From positions 3,778,001 through 3,842,000 of the forward strand of contig NZ_CP108455.1 of assembly GCF_036241575.1 (NCBI RefSeq): 64,000 nt of DNA, read 5' to 3'. The notes beneath the pieces were generated by a model. It was not told the DNA's origin and did no database searches. It saw only the letters and a list, made by a program, of their open reading frames with translations. Source of the stretch: Streptomyces sp. NBC_01267. GTDB taxonomy: Bacteria > Actinomycetota > Actinomycetes > Streptomycetales > Streptomycetaceae. Position numbers and translations under genes: made by a program. Every line of letters begins with the position of its first letter. Position 1 is the first letter of the stretch. Of this stretch, positions 33,163-41,940 are shown one piece after another.

Positions 33163-34056
33163 TCACACCCCTGCCCCCTCCCCGAAGCACTCCTGGGCGC
33201 GGCTCGTCACCAGGTCCATGAAGGCGGTGACGACCGGCGTGCGGCTGCGGGACGTCACCCGGGTCAGGCCCACCGTGCGGCTCGCGCCCGGATCGTCGAG
33301 CGGGAGGTCGACCAGACCGGGCACCGGTACCGGGGACGGGGGGAGGACCGCGACGCCGAGGCCCGCCGCGACGAAGCCCCGGATCGTCGCGATCTCGGCC
33401 CCCTCGAACGCGACCCGGGGCGGGAACCCGGCCGCCGCGCACAGGCCGTTGACCAGGCGGCGCAGACCGTATCCCGATGTCGCCATCACGAAGTCCTCGT
33501 GCTCCGCCTCCGCCAGCCGGACCCGTGCGCGACCCGCGAGGCGGTGGTCCGCCGGGACGACCAACCGCAGGGGTTCGCGGGCGACGGGCAGGGTGGTGAT
33601 GCCGGGTTCGTCGGGCAGCGGTGAGGTCAGGCAGAAGTCGACCTCACCGCTGCGCAGCCGGTCCAGGAGGCCCTGGGCGTTGTCCTGGACGAGCTGGAAG
33701 CGGACCTGGGGGTGGCGGGTACGGAACCAGCTGACCAGCAGGGGCACCGGCGCGGAGCCCAGCGCGGGGAGGAAACCGAGGGCGACCGTGCCCGGCATGT
33801 CGGTGGCCAGGCGCAGTTCCTCGCAGCCCGTGGCGATCTCCTCCAGGCCCCGCTGCACCCGGGTGAGGAAGGCCCGGCCCTGACGGGTCAGCCGCAGCCC
33901 ACGGCCCTCCCGGTCGAAGAGGGGCGTCCCGACCGCCGCTTCCAGCCGGGCGACGCTGCGGCTGACGGTCGACTGCGGGGTGCCCAGTTCGGCCGCCGCC
34001 GCCGAGAGATGCTCCAGCCGGGCCACCGTGGCGAAGCGCACCAGGTCGGGACTCAT
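33163..34056 (-). CDS. LysR-family transcriptional regulator
   Basis: The core has the LysR helix-turn-helix (LVRFATVARLEHLSAAAAELGTPQSTVSRSVARLEAAVG) and a periplasmic-binding-protein-like effector domain, about 297 residues from ATG 34056, the normal family length. The frame stays open to ATG 34329, which would add 91 residues largely made of VDGSR repeats coded by a 15-bp DNA repeat. If that extension is translated it is unusual. The gene is divergent from an MFS transporter it probably regulates, with a palindrome between them. Confidence 0.87.
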   Translation of the reverse strand: MSPDLVRFATVARLEHLSAAAAELGTPQSTVSRSVARLEAAVGTPLFDREGRGLRLTRQGRAFLTRVQRGLEEIATGCEELRLATDMPGTVALGFLPALGSAPVPLLVSWFRTRHPQVRFQLVQDNAQGLLDRLRSGEVDFCLTSPLPDEPGITTLPVAREPLRLVVPADHRLAGRARVRLAEAEHEDFVMATSGYGLRRLVNGLCAAAGFPPRVAFEGAEIATIRGFVAAGLGVAVLPPSPVPVPGLVDLPLDDPGASRTVGLTRVTSRSRTPVVTAFMDLVTSRAQECFGEGAGV

Positions 34057-34095
34057 CCCCAGCAGCGGCTCCAGGGACGGGGACGCGGGACGCCG

Positions 34096-34290
34096 GTCGT
34101 CCACACGCGAATCAGCCACGCGTGGGTCAGCCACGCGTGAGTCAGCTACACGCGAGCCGTCCACAAGCGAGGCATCCATGTGCGAATCGTCCACGCGTGA
34201 GCCGTCCACGCGTGAGCCGTCCACGCGTGAGCCGTCCACGCGTGAGCCGTCCACGCGTGAGCCGTCCACGCGTGAGCCGTCCACGTGCGA
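34096..34290. repeat. 15-bp tandem repeat upstream of the LysR core
   Basis: About 13 units of GCCGTCCACGCGTGA type cover the stretch; the five at 34201-34275 are identical, the outer ones drift. On the minus strand and in frame with the LysR gene they encode VDGSR. Confidence 0.88.
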
Positions 34291-34323
34291 GTCGCCCGCA
34301 CGCAAGTGGTCCGGGTTCGGTCG

Positions 34324-34337
34324 TTCCATATATGGAA
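34324..34337. promoter_or_regulatory. Palindrome in the LysR-MFS intergenic region
   Basis: TTCCATATATGGAA is a perfect 14-bp palindrome, followed by a weaker TCCATGCATTGGA at 34350. These A/T-rich sites stand out in this G+C-rich DNA and are likely LysR-type operator half-sites. The upstream LysR ATG (34329) lies inside the palindrome. Confidence 0.55.
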
Positions 34338-34395
34338 TGTATCCGGTCGATCCATGCATTGGACGCATCATCAACGCCCGGCCTACCGTCGGCAG

Positions 34396-35742
34396 GTGAC
34401 TGACTCGGCCATATCGCCTGCCGCACACATGCGGGGGACACCCGGATTCCGCCGGGCCACCGGAGCGCTCTTCGCCGCCGGCATGACCACCTTCATGACG
34501 CTGTACTGCGTCCAGGCGCTGCTGCCCGCCCTGTCCTCCGGCTTCCATCTGTCCCCCGCCGCCTCGTCACTGACGATCTCGGTCTCCACGGCCGCCATGG
34601 CCGTCGCCGTGGTGCCGCTCACCGCGCTCTCCGACGCCTGGAGCAGGACGGGGATGATGAGTCTGGCGCTCGGCGCCGCCGCACTGCTGGGGATCGCGGC
34701 GGCGTTCGCGCCCAACTACCCGGTACTGCTGGTGTTCCGGGTCCTCCAGGGGCTCGCGCTCGCCGGGCTCCAGGCCACGGCGATGTCGTACCTCGCCGAG
34801 GAGGTCCACCGCGAGTCGCTGGGCCAGGCCATGGGGCTCTACGTGGCGGGCAACGGCATCGGCGGCATGGCGGGCAGGCTCGTCGCCGACGGTGTCCTCG
34901 ACCTGACCGGCAGCTGGCGGTGGGCGATCGGGGCGGTCGGGGTGGTGGCCGCGGTGTGCGCCGTCGTCTTCCACCTGTCGATACCGGCCTCCGTGCGCTT
35001 CGTCCGCCGGGAGGCCCGGCCGCGCGCCCTGGCCTCCGCCATCGGCCGGGCCCTGCCGGACACCGCACTGCTCAGGCTCTACCTGATCGGCTTCGTGGCG
35101 ATGGCGGGCTTCGTCACCGTCTACAACTATCTGGGCTTCCGGCTGATCGCGGAGCCGTTCGACCTGTCCCAGACGACGGCCGGGCTGCTCTTCGTCGCGT
35201 ACGTCGCCGGATCGTTCTCCTCCGCCGCGGCCGGCCGCCTGGTGGACCGGTACGGGCGCCCGCGGGTGCTGGTGCCCGCGCTGCTCGTCGCCCTGGCGGG
35301 GCTGGCGGTGATGCTCGTACCGAGCCTCGGCGCCGTCATCCCCGGACTGGTGATCTTCACGGTGGGCTTCTTCGCGGCCCACGCGGTGGCCAGCGGCTGG
35401 GTGGGCGGCCGGTCCACCGTGCTGGGGGTGCAGGGGGCCGCCGTGTACCTGTTCTTCTACTACATCGGCAGCGCCGTCGGCGGCTCGGTCGGCGGGATCG
35501 CCTACTCCTCGGGGGCGTGGGGCGGGCTCACCCTGTACTGCGCCTGCCTGCTGGCGATCGCGCTGATCAGCGCGGTGACGCTGAGCCGGGTACGCGCCGC
35601 GTCCCGCCCGTCGCCCGTGACTGCACCCGCGGATGCGGATGCGGGTACAACCGCGGCCACGGCCACGGGCACGGACGGTACGGCGGGCGGCGCGGCCCCC
35701 GCGGTCACTCCACCCGGCGACGCGCCCGGCGCCGTTCGGTGA
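34396..35742 (+). CDS. MFS transporter (YnfM-like, 12 TM)
   Basis: The 448-residue protein has twelve predicted helices, beginning GALFAAGMTTFMTLYCVQALLP, with the loop motif TALSDAWSRTGMM and TM4-5 motifs FRVLQGLALAG and GLYVAGNGIGGMAGR. It resembles YnfM-type exporters. GTG 34396 starts just before the first helix. Residues after about 400 are an Ala/Thr/Gly tail. The gene is divergent from the LysR regulator and its 3' end overlaps, tail to tail, the next minus-strand gene by 38 bp. Confidence 0.88.
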   Translation: MTDSAISPAAHMRGTPGFRRATGALFAAGMTTFMTLYCVQALLPALSSGFHLSPAASSLTISVSTAAMAVAVVPLTALSDAWSRTGMMSLALGAAALLGIAAAFAPNYPVLLVFRVLQGLALAGLQATAMSYLAEEVHRESLGQAMGLYVAGNGIGGMAGRLVADGVLDLTGSWRWAIGAVGVVAAVCAVVFHLSIPASVRFVRREARPRALASAIGRALPDTALLRLYLIGFVAMAGFVTVYNYLGFRLIAEPFDLSQTTAGLLFVAYVAGSFSSAAAGRLVDRYGRPRVLVPALLVALAGLAVMLVPSLGAVIPGLVIFTVGFFAAHAVASGWVGGRSTVLGVQGAAVYLFFYYIGSAVGGSVGGIAYSSGAWGGLTLYCACLLAIALISAVTLSRVRAASRPSPVTAPADADAGTTAATATGTDGTAGGAAPAVTPPGDAPGAVR

Positions 35743-36199
35743 AGCGCCGCCGGTAGCCGCCGGTGAGCAGCAGGAACGAGGCGGCGACGATGGTCACCGC
35801 CTGCGCGATCACGGCCAGCCACTTGTCGTGGAACCAGACCGGCTCGTACATGTTCGGGATGGGCCCGAGCTTGCCGACGTTCACATAGCGGTAGACGAGC
35901 AGCAGCGCGAGCCCCCCGGCGGCCACCAGCCAGGCGAAGGCATCGGAGATCCAGCGGTGCCAGACCAGGACGAGCAGGGCCGCCAGCGCGGCCAGCCCGG
36001 CCTCGATGCGGAAGAGGTCGCCCTGGCTGATGCTCGCCGAGATGGGGTCGTAGCGGTCGGCGAGCTTGGCATGCACATAGGCGTCCACGGCGAGCCCGGC
36101 GGCAGCCAGCAGCCGGGCCAGAGCCCGCAGGAAGCGGTGTACGGGGCGGACGGGGTCCGCCGCTGGGGAGGGGGTCGTTACGTAGGGATCGGAGGGCAT
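35705..36199 (-). CDS. Four-TM membrane protein of unknown function
   Basis: The 164-residue protein has four hydrophobic helices (ALARLLAAAGLAVDAYVHAK; AGLAALAALLVLVW; AFAWLVAAGGLALLLVYRYV; VIAQAVTIVAASFLLLTGG) and a conserved-looking loop GPIPNMYEPVW. It is the last gene of the ferritin-like/cupredoxin group and may belong to that envelope system. The family is not recognised by name. Confidence 0.7.
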   Translation of the reverse strand: MPSDPYVTTPSPAADPVRPVHRFLRALARLLAAAGLAVDAYVHAKLADRYDPISASISQGDLFRIEAGLAALAALLVLVWHRWISDAFAWLVAAGGLALLLVYRYVNVGKLGPIPNMYEPVWFHDKWLAVIAQAVTIVAASFLLLTGGYRRRFTERRRARRRVE

Positions 36200-36225
36200 A
36201 GCTGTCCATTCCCGGCACGGGTGAG

Positions 36226-36272
36226 CACGGCACGACGGAACACGGCACGAGGGAGCGCGGCACGAAGGAACA
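36226..36272. repeat. 15-bp repeat between the membrane and cupredoxin genes
   Basis: Three units of CACGGCACGACGGAA type fill the spacer downstream of the cupredoxin gene. Confidence 0.6.
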
Positions 36273-36284
36273 CGGCCCCGCTGA

Positions 36285-36710
36285 TCAGCGGACCGTGAGG
36301 GAACCCTTCATGTACTGGTGGATGGTGCACATGTACGGGTAACTGCCCGCTTTCGACGGCGCGGTGAAGGTGACCGTCTTCCCGGCCGCGATGGTGCCGG
36401 TGTCGAAGACCTTCTTGCCGGTCGCGGTCACGGTGTGCGGGGTCGAGTCCTTGTTGGTCACGGTGATCTTCGCGCCCGGCGCGACCGTCAGGGCGGCGGG
36501 GTGGAACGCGAAGTTCTGGATCGTGATCGTCGTCCCCGAGCCGCTCGCCGCCGAGGACGACGAGGACGGTCCGGTGGACGAGTTGCTGGAGGAATTCGAG
36601 CTGCTGCCGCTCGAACAGCTGGTGACGGCGGTCAGCATGCACAGCGTCACGACGGCGACAGCGGCGCGGGGCCTACGCGGTCTGCGCGTCCTGCGGGAAC
36701 GGAAGAGCAT
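36285..36710 (-). CDS. Cupredoxin-domain lipoprotein
   Basis: The 141-residue precursor has a basic head, a hydrophobic core and a lipobox-like end (LTAVTSC), then a Ser-rich linker and a blue-copper fold: FAFHPAALTVAPGAKITVTN, the first histidine in STPHTV, and CTIHQYMKG supplying Cys, His and Met ligands. It should be anchored outside the membrane and carry electrons or bind copper. It lies 73 bp after the ferritin-like pair on the same strand. Confidence 0.87.
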   Translation of the reverse strand: MLFRSRRTRRPRRPRAAVAVVTLCMLTAVTSCSSGSSSNSSSNSSTGPSSSSSAASGSGTTITIQNFAFHPAALTVAPGAKITVTNKDSTPHTVTATGKKVFDTGTIAAGKTVTFTAPSKAGSYPYMCTIHQYMKGSLTVR

Positions 36711-36783
36711 CGGGTCTCCGGTGGTCTCGGGGCAGCCCGGCCCCGGCCGGGCGCGTGGGGCACACCCGGCCGGGGCGAGCGCG

Positions 36784-37680
36784 TCAGACGGTCAGCAGAG
36801 CGGTACTGGCAGCCTTGTTGGTGCTGATGAAGGTGTCGGGCACCGGGTACTGGCCCAGCACGTAGTGCAGGATCGCCGCGTGCATGGCCTCGACCGGGGC
36901 GATGGTCGCGGCTGTGTTGATCCCGCCCGAGCTCTTGACGTTGTACGTGGCGAACACGTACGTCTCGGTGGCCGTGTCCTCCAGCGTGAGGGCCAGTTGC
37001 GCCACCTGCGTGACGTTCTTGACCTGGCCCAGCGCCTTGGTGATCTCGGGCTGGTTGGACAGGGGCACCCCGGTGATCTTGGGCTTGCCCGCGGAGGAGA
37101 GCACCCCGTTCCACGCGTTGGCGTGGTCCTGGTGCTGGGCCATCGCGGTCGTGATGAACGTCGAGATCGCCGGCGGCACCGTGCCGAGCTTGCCCGCCTT
37201 GGCGGCCGAGAGAGCCGCCTTGTACGCGGCCACGGCCTGGTTCTCCAGGGCCACCGCCAGCGCGACGACCTTCAGGTCACCGGTGTACTTGCTCGCCCCG
37301 CCCGACGCGGACGACGAGGCCGAGGCGGACATCGACGGCGACATCCCCGCCGACGGCGAACCGGACGCGCTGCCACCCGTCGGCACCGAATTGGTCTTGC
37401 CCCCGCACGCGGCCAGCGCCAGCATGGCCGCCGACGCACCGGCGCCCGTCAGGAAGCGGCGGCGCGCCACATGCACGCGCTGCACCTGCACCTGCTCCTG
37501 CTCCTGCTGCTCGGGGCCCGGCTCCGCGCTCCTGAGATCGCGCATCTCGACGGCGAGGTCACGGGCGGAAGCGGCCATCGCGGGGAGCGTCTGCCGGTGG
37601 GCCTCGTCCATCCCCTGCGTGAGACGGGACAGCTCGCCCTCGCTGATCGGCAGCTCCCAGCCGCCCTTGCTGCTGCTCAT
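36784..37680 (-). CDS. Ferritin-like lipoprotein with Tat signal
   Basis: The 298-residue protein has an N-terminal helical part of 70 residues, then ARRRFLTGAGASAAMLALAAC, a twin-arginine signal ending in a lipobox cysteine, placed unusually far inside. A low-complexity Ser/Gly/Ala linker and a four-helix ferritin-like domain follow (ALENQAVAAYKAALSAAKAG; QHQDHANAWNGVL; LALTLEDTATETYVFATYN; APVEAMHAAILHYVLGQ). Acidic and His residues are placed as in diiron proteins. It overlaps the upstream sister gene by 4 bp. Confidence 0.82.
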   Translation of the reverse strand: MSSSKGGWELPISEGELSRLTQGMDEAHRQTLPAMAASARDLAVEMRDLRSAEPGPEQQEQEQVQVQRVHVARRRFLTGAGASAAMLALAACGGKTNSVPTGGSASGSPSAGMSPSMSASASSSASGGASKYTGDLKVVALAVALENQAVAAYKAALSAAKAGKLGTVPPAISTFITTAMAQHQDHANAWNGVLSSAGKPKITGVPLSNQPEITKALGQVKNVTQVAQLALTLEDTATETYVFATYNVKSSGGINTAATIAPVEAMHAAILHYVLGQYPVPDTFISTNKAASTALLTV

Positions 37681-38462
37681 TTGACGGCCCCTTCACTGAC
37701 CGGCGAGGCGTTCTTCGTGGGGTAGAAGGCGTCGGGGAAGCCCACGCTGCCGATGGAGGCGGGGAGCTTCGCGACATCGGTGGGAATCGCGATGAGGCTG
37801 GTGTCGCCGTCGGCCAGCAGGGCCTGCACGGCCAGCAGCGTGGCCCGGTGCTGGGCCTCCACCGGGGCGACCGAGGCGAAGAGCTGACGCAGGTTCGTCT
37901 CGTTGACCTGCCCGACGTTCTTCGTGTAGGTCTGCGCGGCCACGTCCTCCAGCGAGATGGCCAGCTTCACCACGTCCGCCGACGTCTTGAGCGTGGGAAG
38001 CGTCTGCTTGACGACCGCGGCGTACTTCGGGTCCGTGCCCGTCTGCTCCTTGCCACCGGCCTTCGTCGCCGCCGCGTTGAACGCCTGGGCGTGCGCGGTG
38101 TGCTGCGCCGCGGTCTTGGTGATGAAGGCCAGCACCGCCTTGTTACCGGTCCTGATGAACGGCAGCCCGGCGGCCGTGTGGTAGACGCTCACCGCCAGGT
38201 TCTCCAGCGACGCGGCCGTCTGCAGCGCCATGATGTCGGTGCTGGAGGCGGCGGCTGCCCGTCCGGCGCCCAGCAGGCTCGCCGCACCCACGGCGCCCAG
38301 CAGAGTGCCACGGCGCTGCCACCAGTGGCGGGTCGTCGACTCGGAGGATTCGGCGAAGTCCGCCAGAGCGGCGTTCGTCACCCGGAGCGCGTCGCTGTTC
38401 AAATCCTGCGACTGCTCGGTCAGCTCCTTCAACAACCCGGTGTCGATGTGATCGGTACCCAT
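37677..38462 (-). CDS. Ferritin-like domain protein with Tat-type signal
   Basis: The 261-residue protein is a paralogue of its downstream neighbour. It has an N-terminal helix, an internal WQRRGTLLGAVGAASLLGAG twin-arginine-like segment, then ferritin-like helices (SLENLAVSVYHTAAGL; QHTAHAQAFNAAATKAGG; AISLEDVAAQTYTKNVG; PVEAQHRATLLAVQALL). AAGGAGA precedes ATG 38462. It heads the operon of two ferritin-like proteins, the cupredoxin and a membrane protein, which suggests an extracytoplasmic metal or redox function. Iron storage is not proven. Confidence 0.82.
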   Translation of the reverse strand: MGTDHIDTGLLKELTEQSQDLNSDALRVTNAALADFAESSESTTRHWWQRRGTLLGAVGAASLLGAGRAAAASSTDIMALQTAASLENLAVSVYHTAAGLPFIRTGNKAVLAFITKTAAQHTAHAQAFNAAATKAGGKEQTGTDPKYAAVVKQTLPTLKTSADVVKLAISLEDVAAQTYTKNVGQVNETNLRQLFASVAPVEAQHRATLLAVQALLADGDTSLIAIPTDVAKLPASIGSVGFPDAFYPTKNASPVSEGAVK

Positions 38463-38692
38463 CGCGTCCCATCTCCTTCCCCGCGCCGGACAGCACGGGT
38501 GTCGGATCGAGCCTTCAGCAGGGGGTGCGCCGGACGCCCGCGCTGTGGGCCCGAATGACACAAGCCGTACCCGAACGAATGAGCGTCGGTTACTCCGCGC
38601 CTGTGCCCTCGGGCCCGTTCAGTACGTCCGGCCCGTTCGGCGCGTCCGGCGCGGTTCGAGCGGAAGGCCCGATCCGAAGGGAAGGCCCCGGC

Positions 38693-40714
38693 TCAGCCGG
38701 ACAGGCTGCGGTCGGCGAGGAAACGCAGGTACTCGTCGATGTCCAGCGGATTGCCGTCGGAGCGCGGACGCGTCTCGGCCACGCCACGCACCGGCCGGTC
38801 GGTGCCCGGACGGGACCACATCACGCCTTCGCCCTGCGTCAGTCCGGGCAGCGACCGGGTGAACTTCTGCCGCAGCCGCGCCGGGATCTCCGCCGTGACC
38901 AGCCACGGCGTCCCGTCACCGGTCCCGGCAGCCGCCGCCTCCGTGAAGCCGGTGATCTCCGCCCCGAGCGAGACGAGCCGCGCGACCACGGCGTTGAGCG
39001 CGTCCTCCGGGACCTCGGCCTCCAGCGTCTGGAACGGCTCGAAGACCCGGGTGCCCGCGCTCTTGAGCGCCCGCATCAGGACCAGCGGGGTGAGGCCGCG
39101 GAAGTGCGCGGCGACCGTGAGCGGGGAGTTGTAGCCGGTACGGGTCACGGTGACCACGCAGTCGGTCACCTCCCAGCCGTACAGGCCCTGTTGCAGGGTG
39201 CGCCGGACGGATTCCTCGATGGCGCGGTGGTAGGCGCGGGGCAGCGCGCCCCACTCGACGTCCCGGGTGAAGGTGATCCCCGTACCGGGTGGGGCGGGCT
39301 CGACCCGCAGGCCCACCGTCGCCCAGAAGCCGGTGGGACCGCCCCGGTCGTACCCCAGGAGCGCCTCCCCCGTACCGACGGGACGCTCGACGTACACCGG
39401 GCGGATCGGCTCGAACTCCACCTGGACCCCGTGGTCGCGCTCCAGCCGGGCCGCGATGACCTCCTGCTGGACCGCGCCGTAGAGCAGCACCGAGGTCGCG
39501 CCGCCGGCCGTCGTGCGGGTCCGGATCAGCGGGTCCTCGTCCGCGAGTTCGAGGAGCGCCGCGTGCAGCCGCGCCTGCTGCCCGGGGTGGCACGGGCGGA
39601 CCACCGTCTCCAGGCTCGGCGGGGCGAAGTGGAACGGCTCCGACGTTCCGTCGGATGCGCCCAGCCGGTCCCCGACCCGGATGCCGGACAGACCGCGGAT
39701 CCTGCCGATGCTGCCCGCGGTCAGCCGCCGGTCCGCGGGGCGCACCGGCCCGTCCCCGGGAACGCCGACGACCTCCAGGCCGGTGATCCGGCCGGTGAAC
39801 TCGGTTGTCCCGCCGCCCGGTTCACGCTGCCGGTAGCTGACGCGCCGCCGCTCCCGTACCTCGCCGGAGAACAGCCGCAGATACGCGACCTTCTCCCCGG
39901 CAGGGGTCCGCTCGACCGCGAAGACCGTGCCGCGCGGGTCCGAAGCGCCCTCGTCCGGGCGCGGCACGGGCAGCAGCGTCCTGATGCCGTCGGTGAGGGC
40001 GGCGACGCCCTGGCCGGTCAGCGCCGACCCGAAGAAGACCGGGTGCACCAGGCCCGCGGCGCACTGTCCGGCCAGCAGGGCGTGGACCTCGTACGCGGAC
40101 GGCAGCTCACCCGCCACCAGCCGGGCCAGCAGCGCGTCGTCGTTCTCGGCGAGCGTCCCGGCCGTCGCGGCGCGGAACTCCGGCTCCTCCAGCGACCGTA
40201 CGGTGCTGCGCCCGTCCGGGGTCCCCAGGTCGCGCACCGTGCTCATCGGGACGATGTGCGGCGCGAGCCGGCGCCGGATGTCGTCCAGCAGGCTGTCGTG
40301 GCGCGCGCCGTTGCGGTCGATCTTGTTGACGAAGATCAGCGTCGGCAGCCGCAGCCTCTGCAGCGACCTCAGCAGGACCCGGGTCTGGGCCTGTACGCCT
40401 TCCACGGCGGACAGCACCAGAACGGCGCCGTCGAGTACCGACAGCGCGCGCTCCACCTCGGCGATGAAGTCCGGGTGGCCGGGGGTGTCGACGAGGTTGA
40501 TCTGCAGATCTCCGACGGTGAAGGGCGCCACCGCGGAACGGATCGTGATGCCCCGTTCGCGTTCGATGTCGCCGGTGTCCGTCTGCGTACTGCCCGCGTC
40601 GACGCTGCCCAGCTCGGAGATGGCTCCGTTGTCGAGCAACAGTCGCTCGGTGAGGCTGGTCTTACCGGCGTCGATGTGGGCGAGCACGCCCATGTTCAGT
40701 GTTGCCTCGGGCAC
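38693..40714 (-). CDS. Tet(M)/OtrA-like ribosomal protection GTPase
   Basis: The 673-residue protein is built like EF-G and tetracycline ribosomal protection proteins: LAHIDAGKTSLTERLL (P-loop), ERERGITIRSAV (switch I), LVDTPGHPDFIAEVERAL (switch II), FVNKIDRNG (NKxD), and the later domains with RTGYNSPLTVAAHFRGLTPLVLMRAL. Such proteins bind the ribosome and dislodge tetracycline. It could protect the host from a drug it makes or meets. GTG 40714 follows GAGGA. A 37-codon ORF overlaps the start and six short repeats lie upstream, both possible control elements. Confidence 0.88.
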   Translation of the reverse strand: MPEATLNMGVLAHIDAGKTSLTERLLLDNGAISELGSVDAGSTQTDTGDIERERGITIRSAVAPFTVGDLQINLVDTPGHPDFIAEVERALSVLDGAVLVLSAVEGVQAQTRVLLRSLQRLRLPTLIFVNKIDRNGARHDSLLDDIRRRLAPHIVPMSTVRDLGTPDGRSTVRSLEEPEFRAATAGTLAENDDALLARLVAGELPSAYEVHALLAGQCAAGLVHPVFFGSALTGQGVAALTDGIRTLLPVPRPDEGASDPRGTVFAVERTPAGEKVAYLRLFSGEVRERRRVSYRQREPGGGTTEFTGRITGLEVVGVPGDGPVRPADRRLTAGSIGRIRGLSGIRVGDRLGASDGTSEPFHFAPPSLETVVRPCHPGQQARLHAALLELADEDPLIRTRTTAGGATSVLLYGAVQQEVIAARLERDHGVQVEFEPIRPVYVERPVGTGEALLGYDRGGPTGFWATVGLRVEPAPPGTGITFTRDVEWGALPRAYHRAIEESVRRTLQQGLYGWEVTDCVVTVTRTGYNSPLTVAAHFRGLTPLVLMRALKSAGTRVFEPFQTLEAEVPEDALNAVVARLVSLGAEITGFTEAAAAGTGDGTPWLVTAEIPARLRQKFTRSLPGLTQGEGVMWSRPGTDRPVRGVAETRPRSDGNPLDIDEYLRFLADRSLSG

Positions 40715-40775
40715 AGAAGTCCTCGGTGGTGGGAGAAGAGAGACACGACCTGGTGGCTTCGTTGCACTGGCGCAT
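40662..40775 (-). CDS. Leader ORF overlapping the ribosomal protection gene
   Basis: ATG 40775 has GGGAG 8 nt upstream and opens a 37-codon frame (MRQCNEATRSCLSSPTTEDF at the start) that passes over the ribosome site and first 17 codons of the protection gene in another frame. Leader-peptide attenuation is known for tet(M); this arrangement could couple ribosome stalling to expression. Translation is inferred only. Confidence 0.35.
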   Translation of the reverse strand: MRQCNEATRSCLSSPTTEDFCARGNTEHGRARPHRRR

Positions 40776-40795
40776 TCCGTGTCTCCCGTTCACCT

Positions 40796-40889
40796 GTTGT
40801 CCGAGGACTCTGCTGTCCGAAGACCCTGCTGTCCGAGGACCCCGTTGTCCGAAGACCCGTTGTCCGAGGGGCCCGTTGTCCGAGGATCC
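40796..40889. repeat. 15/16-bp tandem repeat upstream of the protection gene
   Basis: Six units of GTTGTCCGAGGACCC type (starting 40796, 40812, 40828, 40844, 40859, 40875) lie 80-175 bp before the start codon. Confidence 0.85.
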
Positions 40890-41014
40890 GTACTCCTGCG
40901 GGACCTGAGCCCCACCGGCCCGGCGACGTTACAGGGCACGCCCCGGCCCGGCGACCGCTTTTCCCGCCCGCGCCGGGTACCGAGGTGCCTCGAACGCGGC
41001 GCTAGCGTGGCGGG

Positions 41015-41791
41015 ATGGCCACCTCCGACGCGGCGGATCGCCCGCCGTCCGCCGACGACACGGGGTTCCCCACCCACCGGGCACCCCGCTGCTCCGATCT
41101 CGGCGAACTGGACGCGCAGTTGATCCGGTGCCGGGCGTGTCCCCGGCTGGTGGCCTGGCGGGAGCAGGTGGCGGTGGAGAAGCGGGCCGCCTACGCGGAC
41201 CAGGCGTACTGGGGGCGGCCGGTCCCCGGCTTCGGCCCCCGGGACGCGGCACTGGCCGTCGTCGGACTGGCGCCCGCCGCGCACGGCGGCAACCGGACCG
41301 GACGGATGTTCACCGGGGACCCCGCAGGTGACTTCCTCGTCAAGGCGCTGCACACCGTCGGCCTCGCCTCGCAGCCGACCTCCACCGCCGTCGGCGACGG
41401 GCTCACCCTGCGCGGTGTCCGGCTGGCCTCCCCGGTGCACTGCGCGCCGCCGGGGAACAGGCCCACCCCGGCGGAACGCGACACCTGCCGCCCGTGGCTG
41501 GCTGCCGAACTGGGGCTGCTGGGTCCGGGGCTGCGCGCGGTGGTCGTCCTGGGCGGCTTCGGCTGGCAGGCACTGCTGCCCGTACTCGCCGACGCGGGCC
41601 GTCAACTGCCCGTGCCCCGGCCGAAGTTCGGCCACGGCAGCCGGGTGGTGCTCCCCGGTACGGGGGACCGCGCGGAGCTGAGCCTCTTCGGCTGCTACCA
41701 CCCCAGCCGGCGCAATGTGCACACCGGACGGCTGACGATGCCGATGCTGGAAGAGGTGTTCCGTACGGCTGCGGCTGCCGCGGGTCTGTGA
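41015..41791 (+). CDS. Uracil-DNA glycosylase, family 5 (UDGb)
   Basis: The 258-residue protein has the UDGb motifs: GLAPAAHGGNRTGRMFTGD and CYHPSRRNVHTGRLT, plus cysteines in CRACPRLV, CAPPG and C(Y)HPS placed for a 4Fe-4S cluster. Family 5 enzymes remove uracil and deaminated bases from DNA. It is a single gene, G+C-rich as expected. CorA follows on the same strand 149 bp later. Confidence 0.9.
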   Translation: MATSDAADRPPSADDTGFPTHRAPRCSDLGELDAQLIRCRACPRLVAWREQVAVEKRAAYADQAYWGRPVPGFGPRDAALAVVGLAPAAHGGNRTGRMFTGDPAGDFLVKALHTVGLASQPTSTAVGDGLTLRGVRLASPVHCAPPGNRPTPAERDTCRPWLAAELGLLGPGLRAVVVLGGFGWQALLPVLADAGRQLPVPRPKFGHGSRVVLPGTGDRAELSLFGCYHPSRRNVHTGRLTMPMLEEVFRTAAAAAGL

Positions 41792-41940
41792 CGGGGGGCC
41801 CGGTGAACGTGGGCCCGGTGGGCGGGGATCCGGTGGACGCAGGCCCGGTGGACGGGCCCCGGCGGCCGTGACCCGACCGCGGCTGGGGCCGCCCGCACCG
41901 GCGGTGGCACACTGGCGCGGTCCGCCGAAGGAGCAGCCCC

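Noticed and set aside
30728..33883. 1051-codon plus-strand frame over CRISPR array 2
   Set aside because: Its start is the CRISPR repeat translated (GPRACGVVP units) and the remainder is antisense to the secreted hydrolase.
34122..34441. Repeat-coded frames on both strands (VSRPR, AWTAH units)
   Set aside because: All are readings of the same 15-bp repeat; only the frame joined to the LysR core has a possible role.
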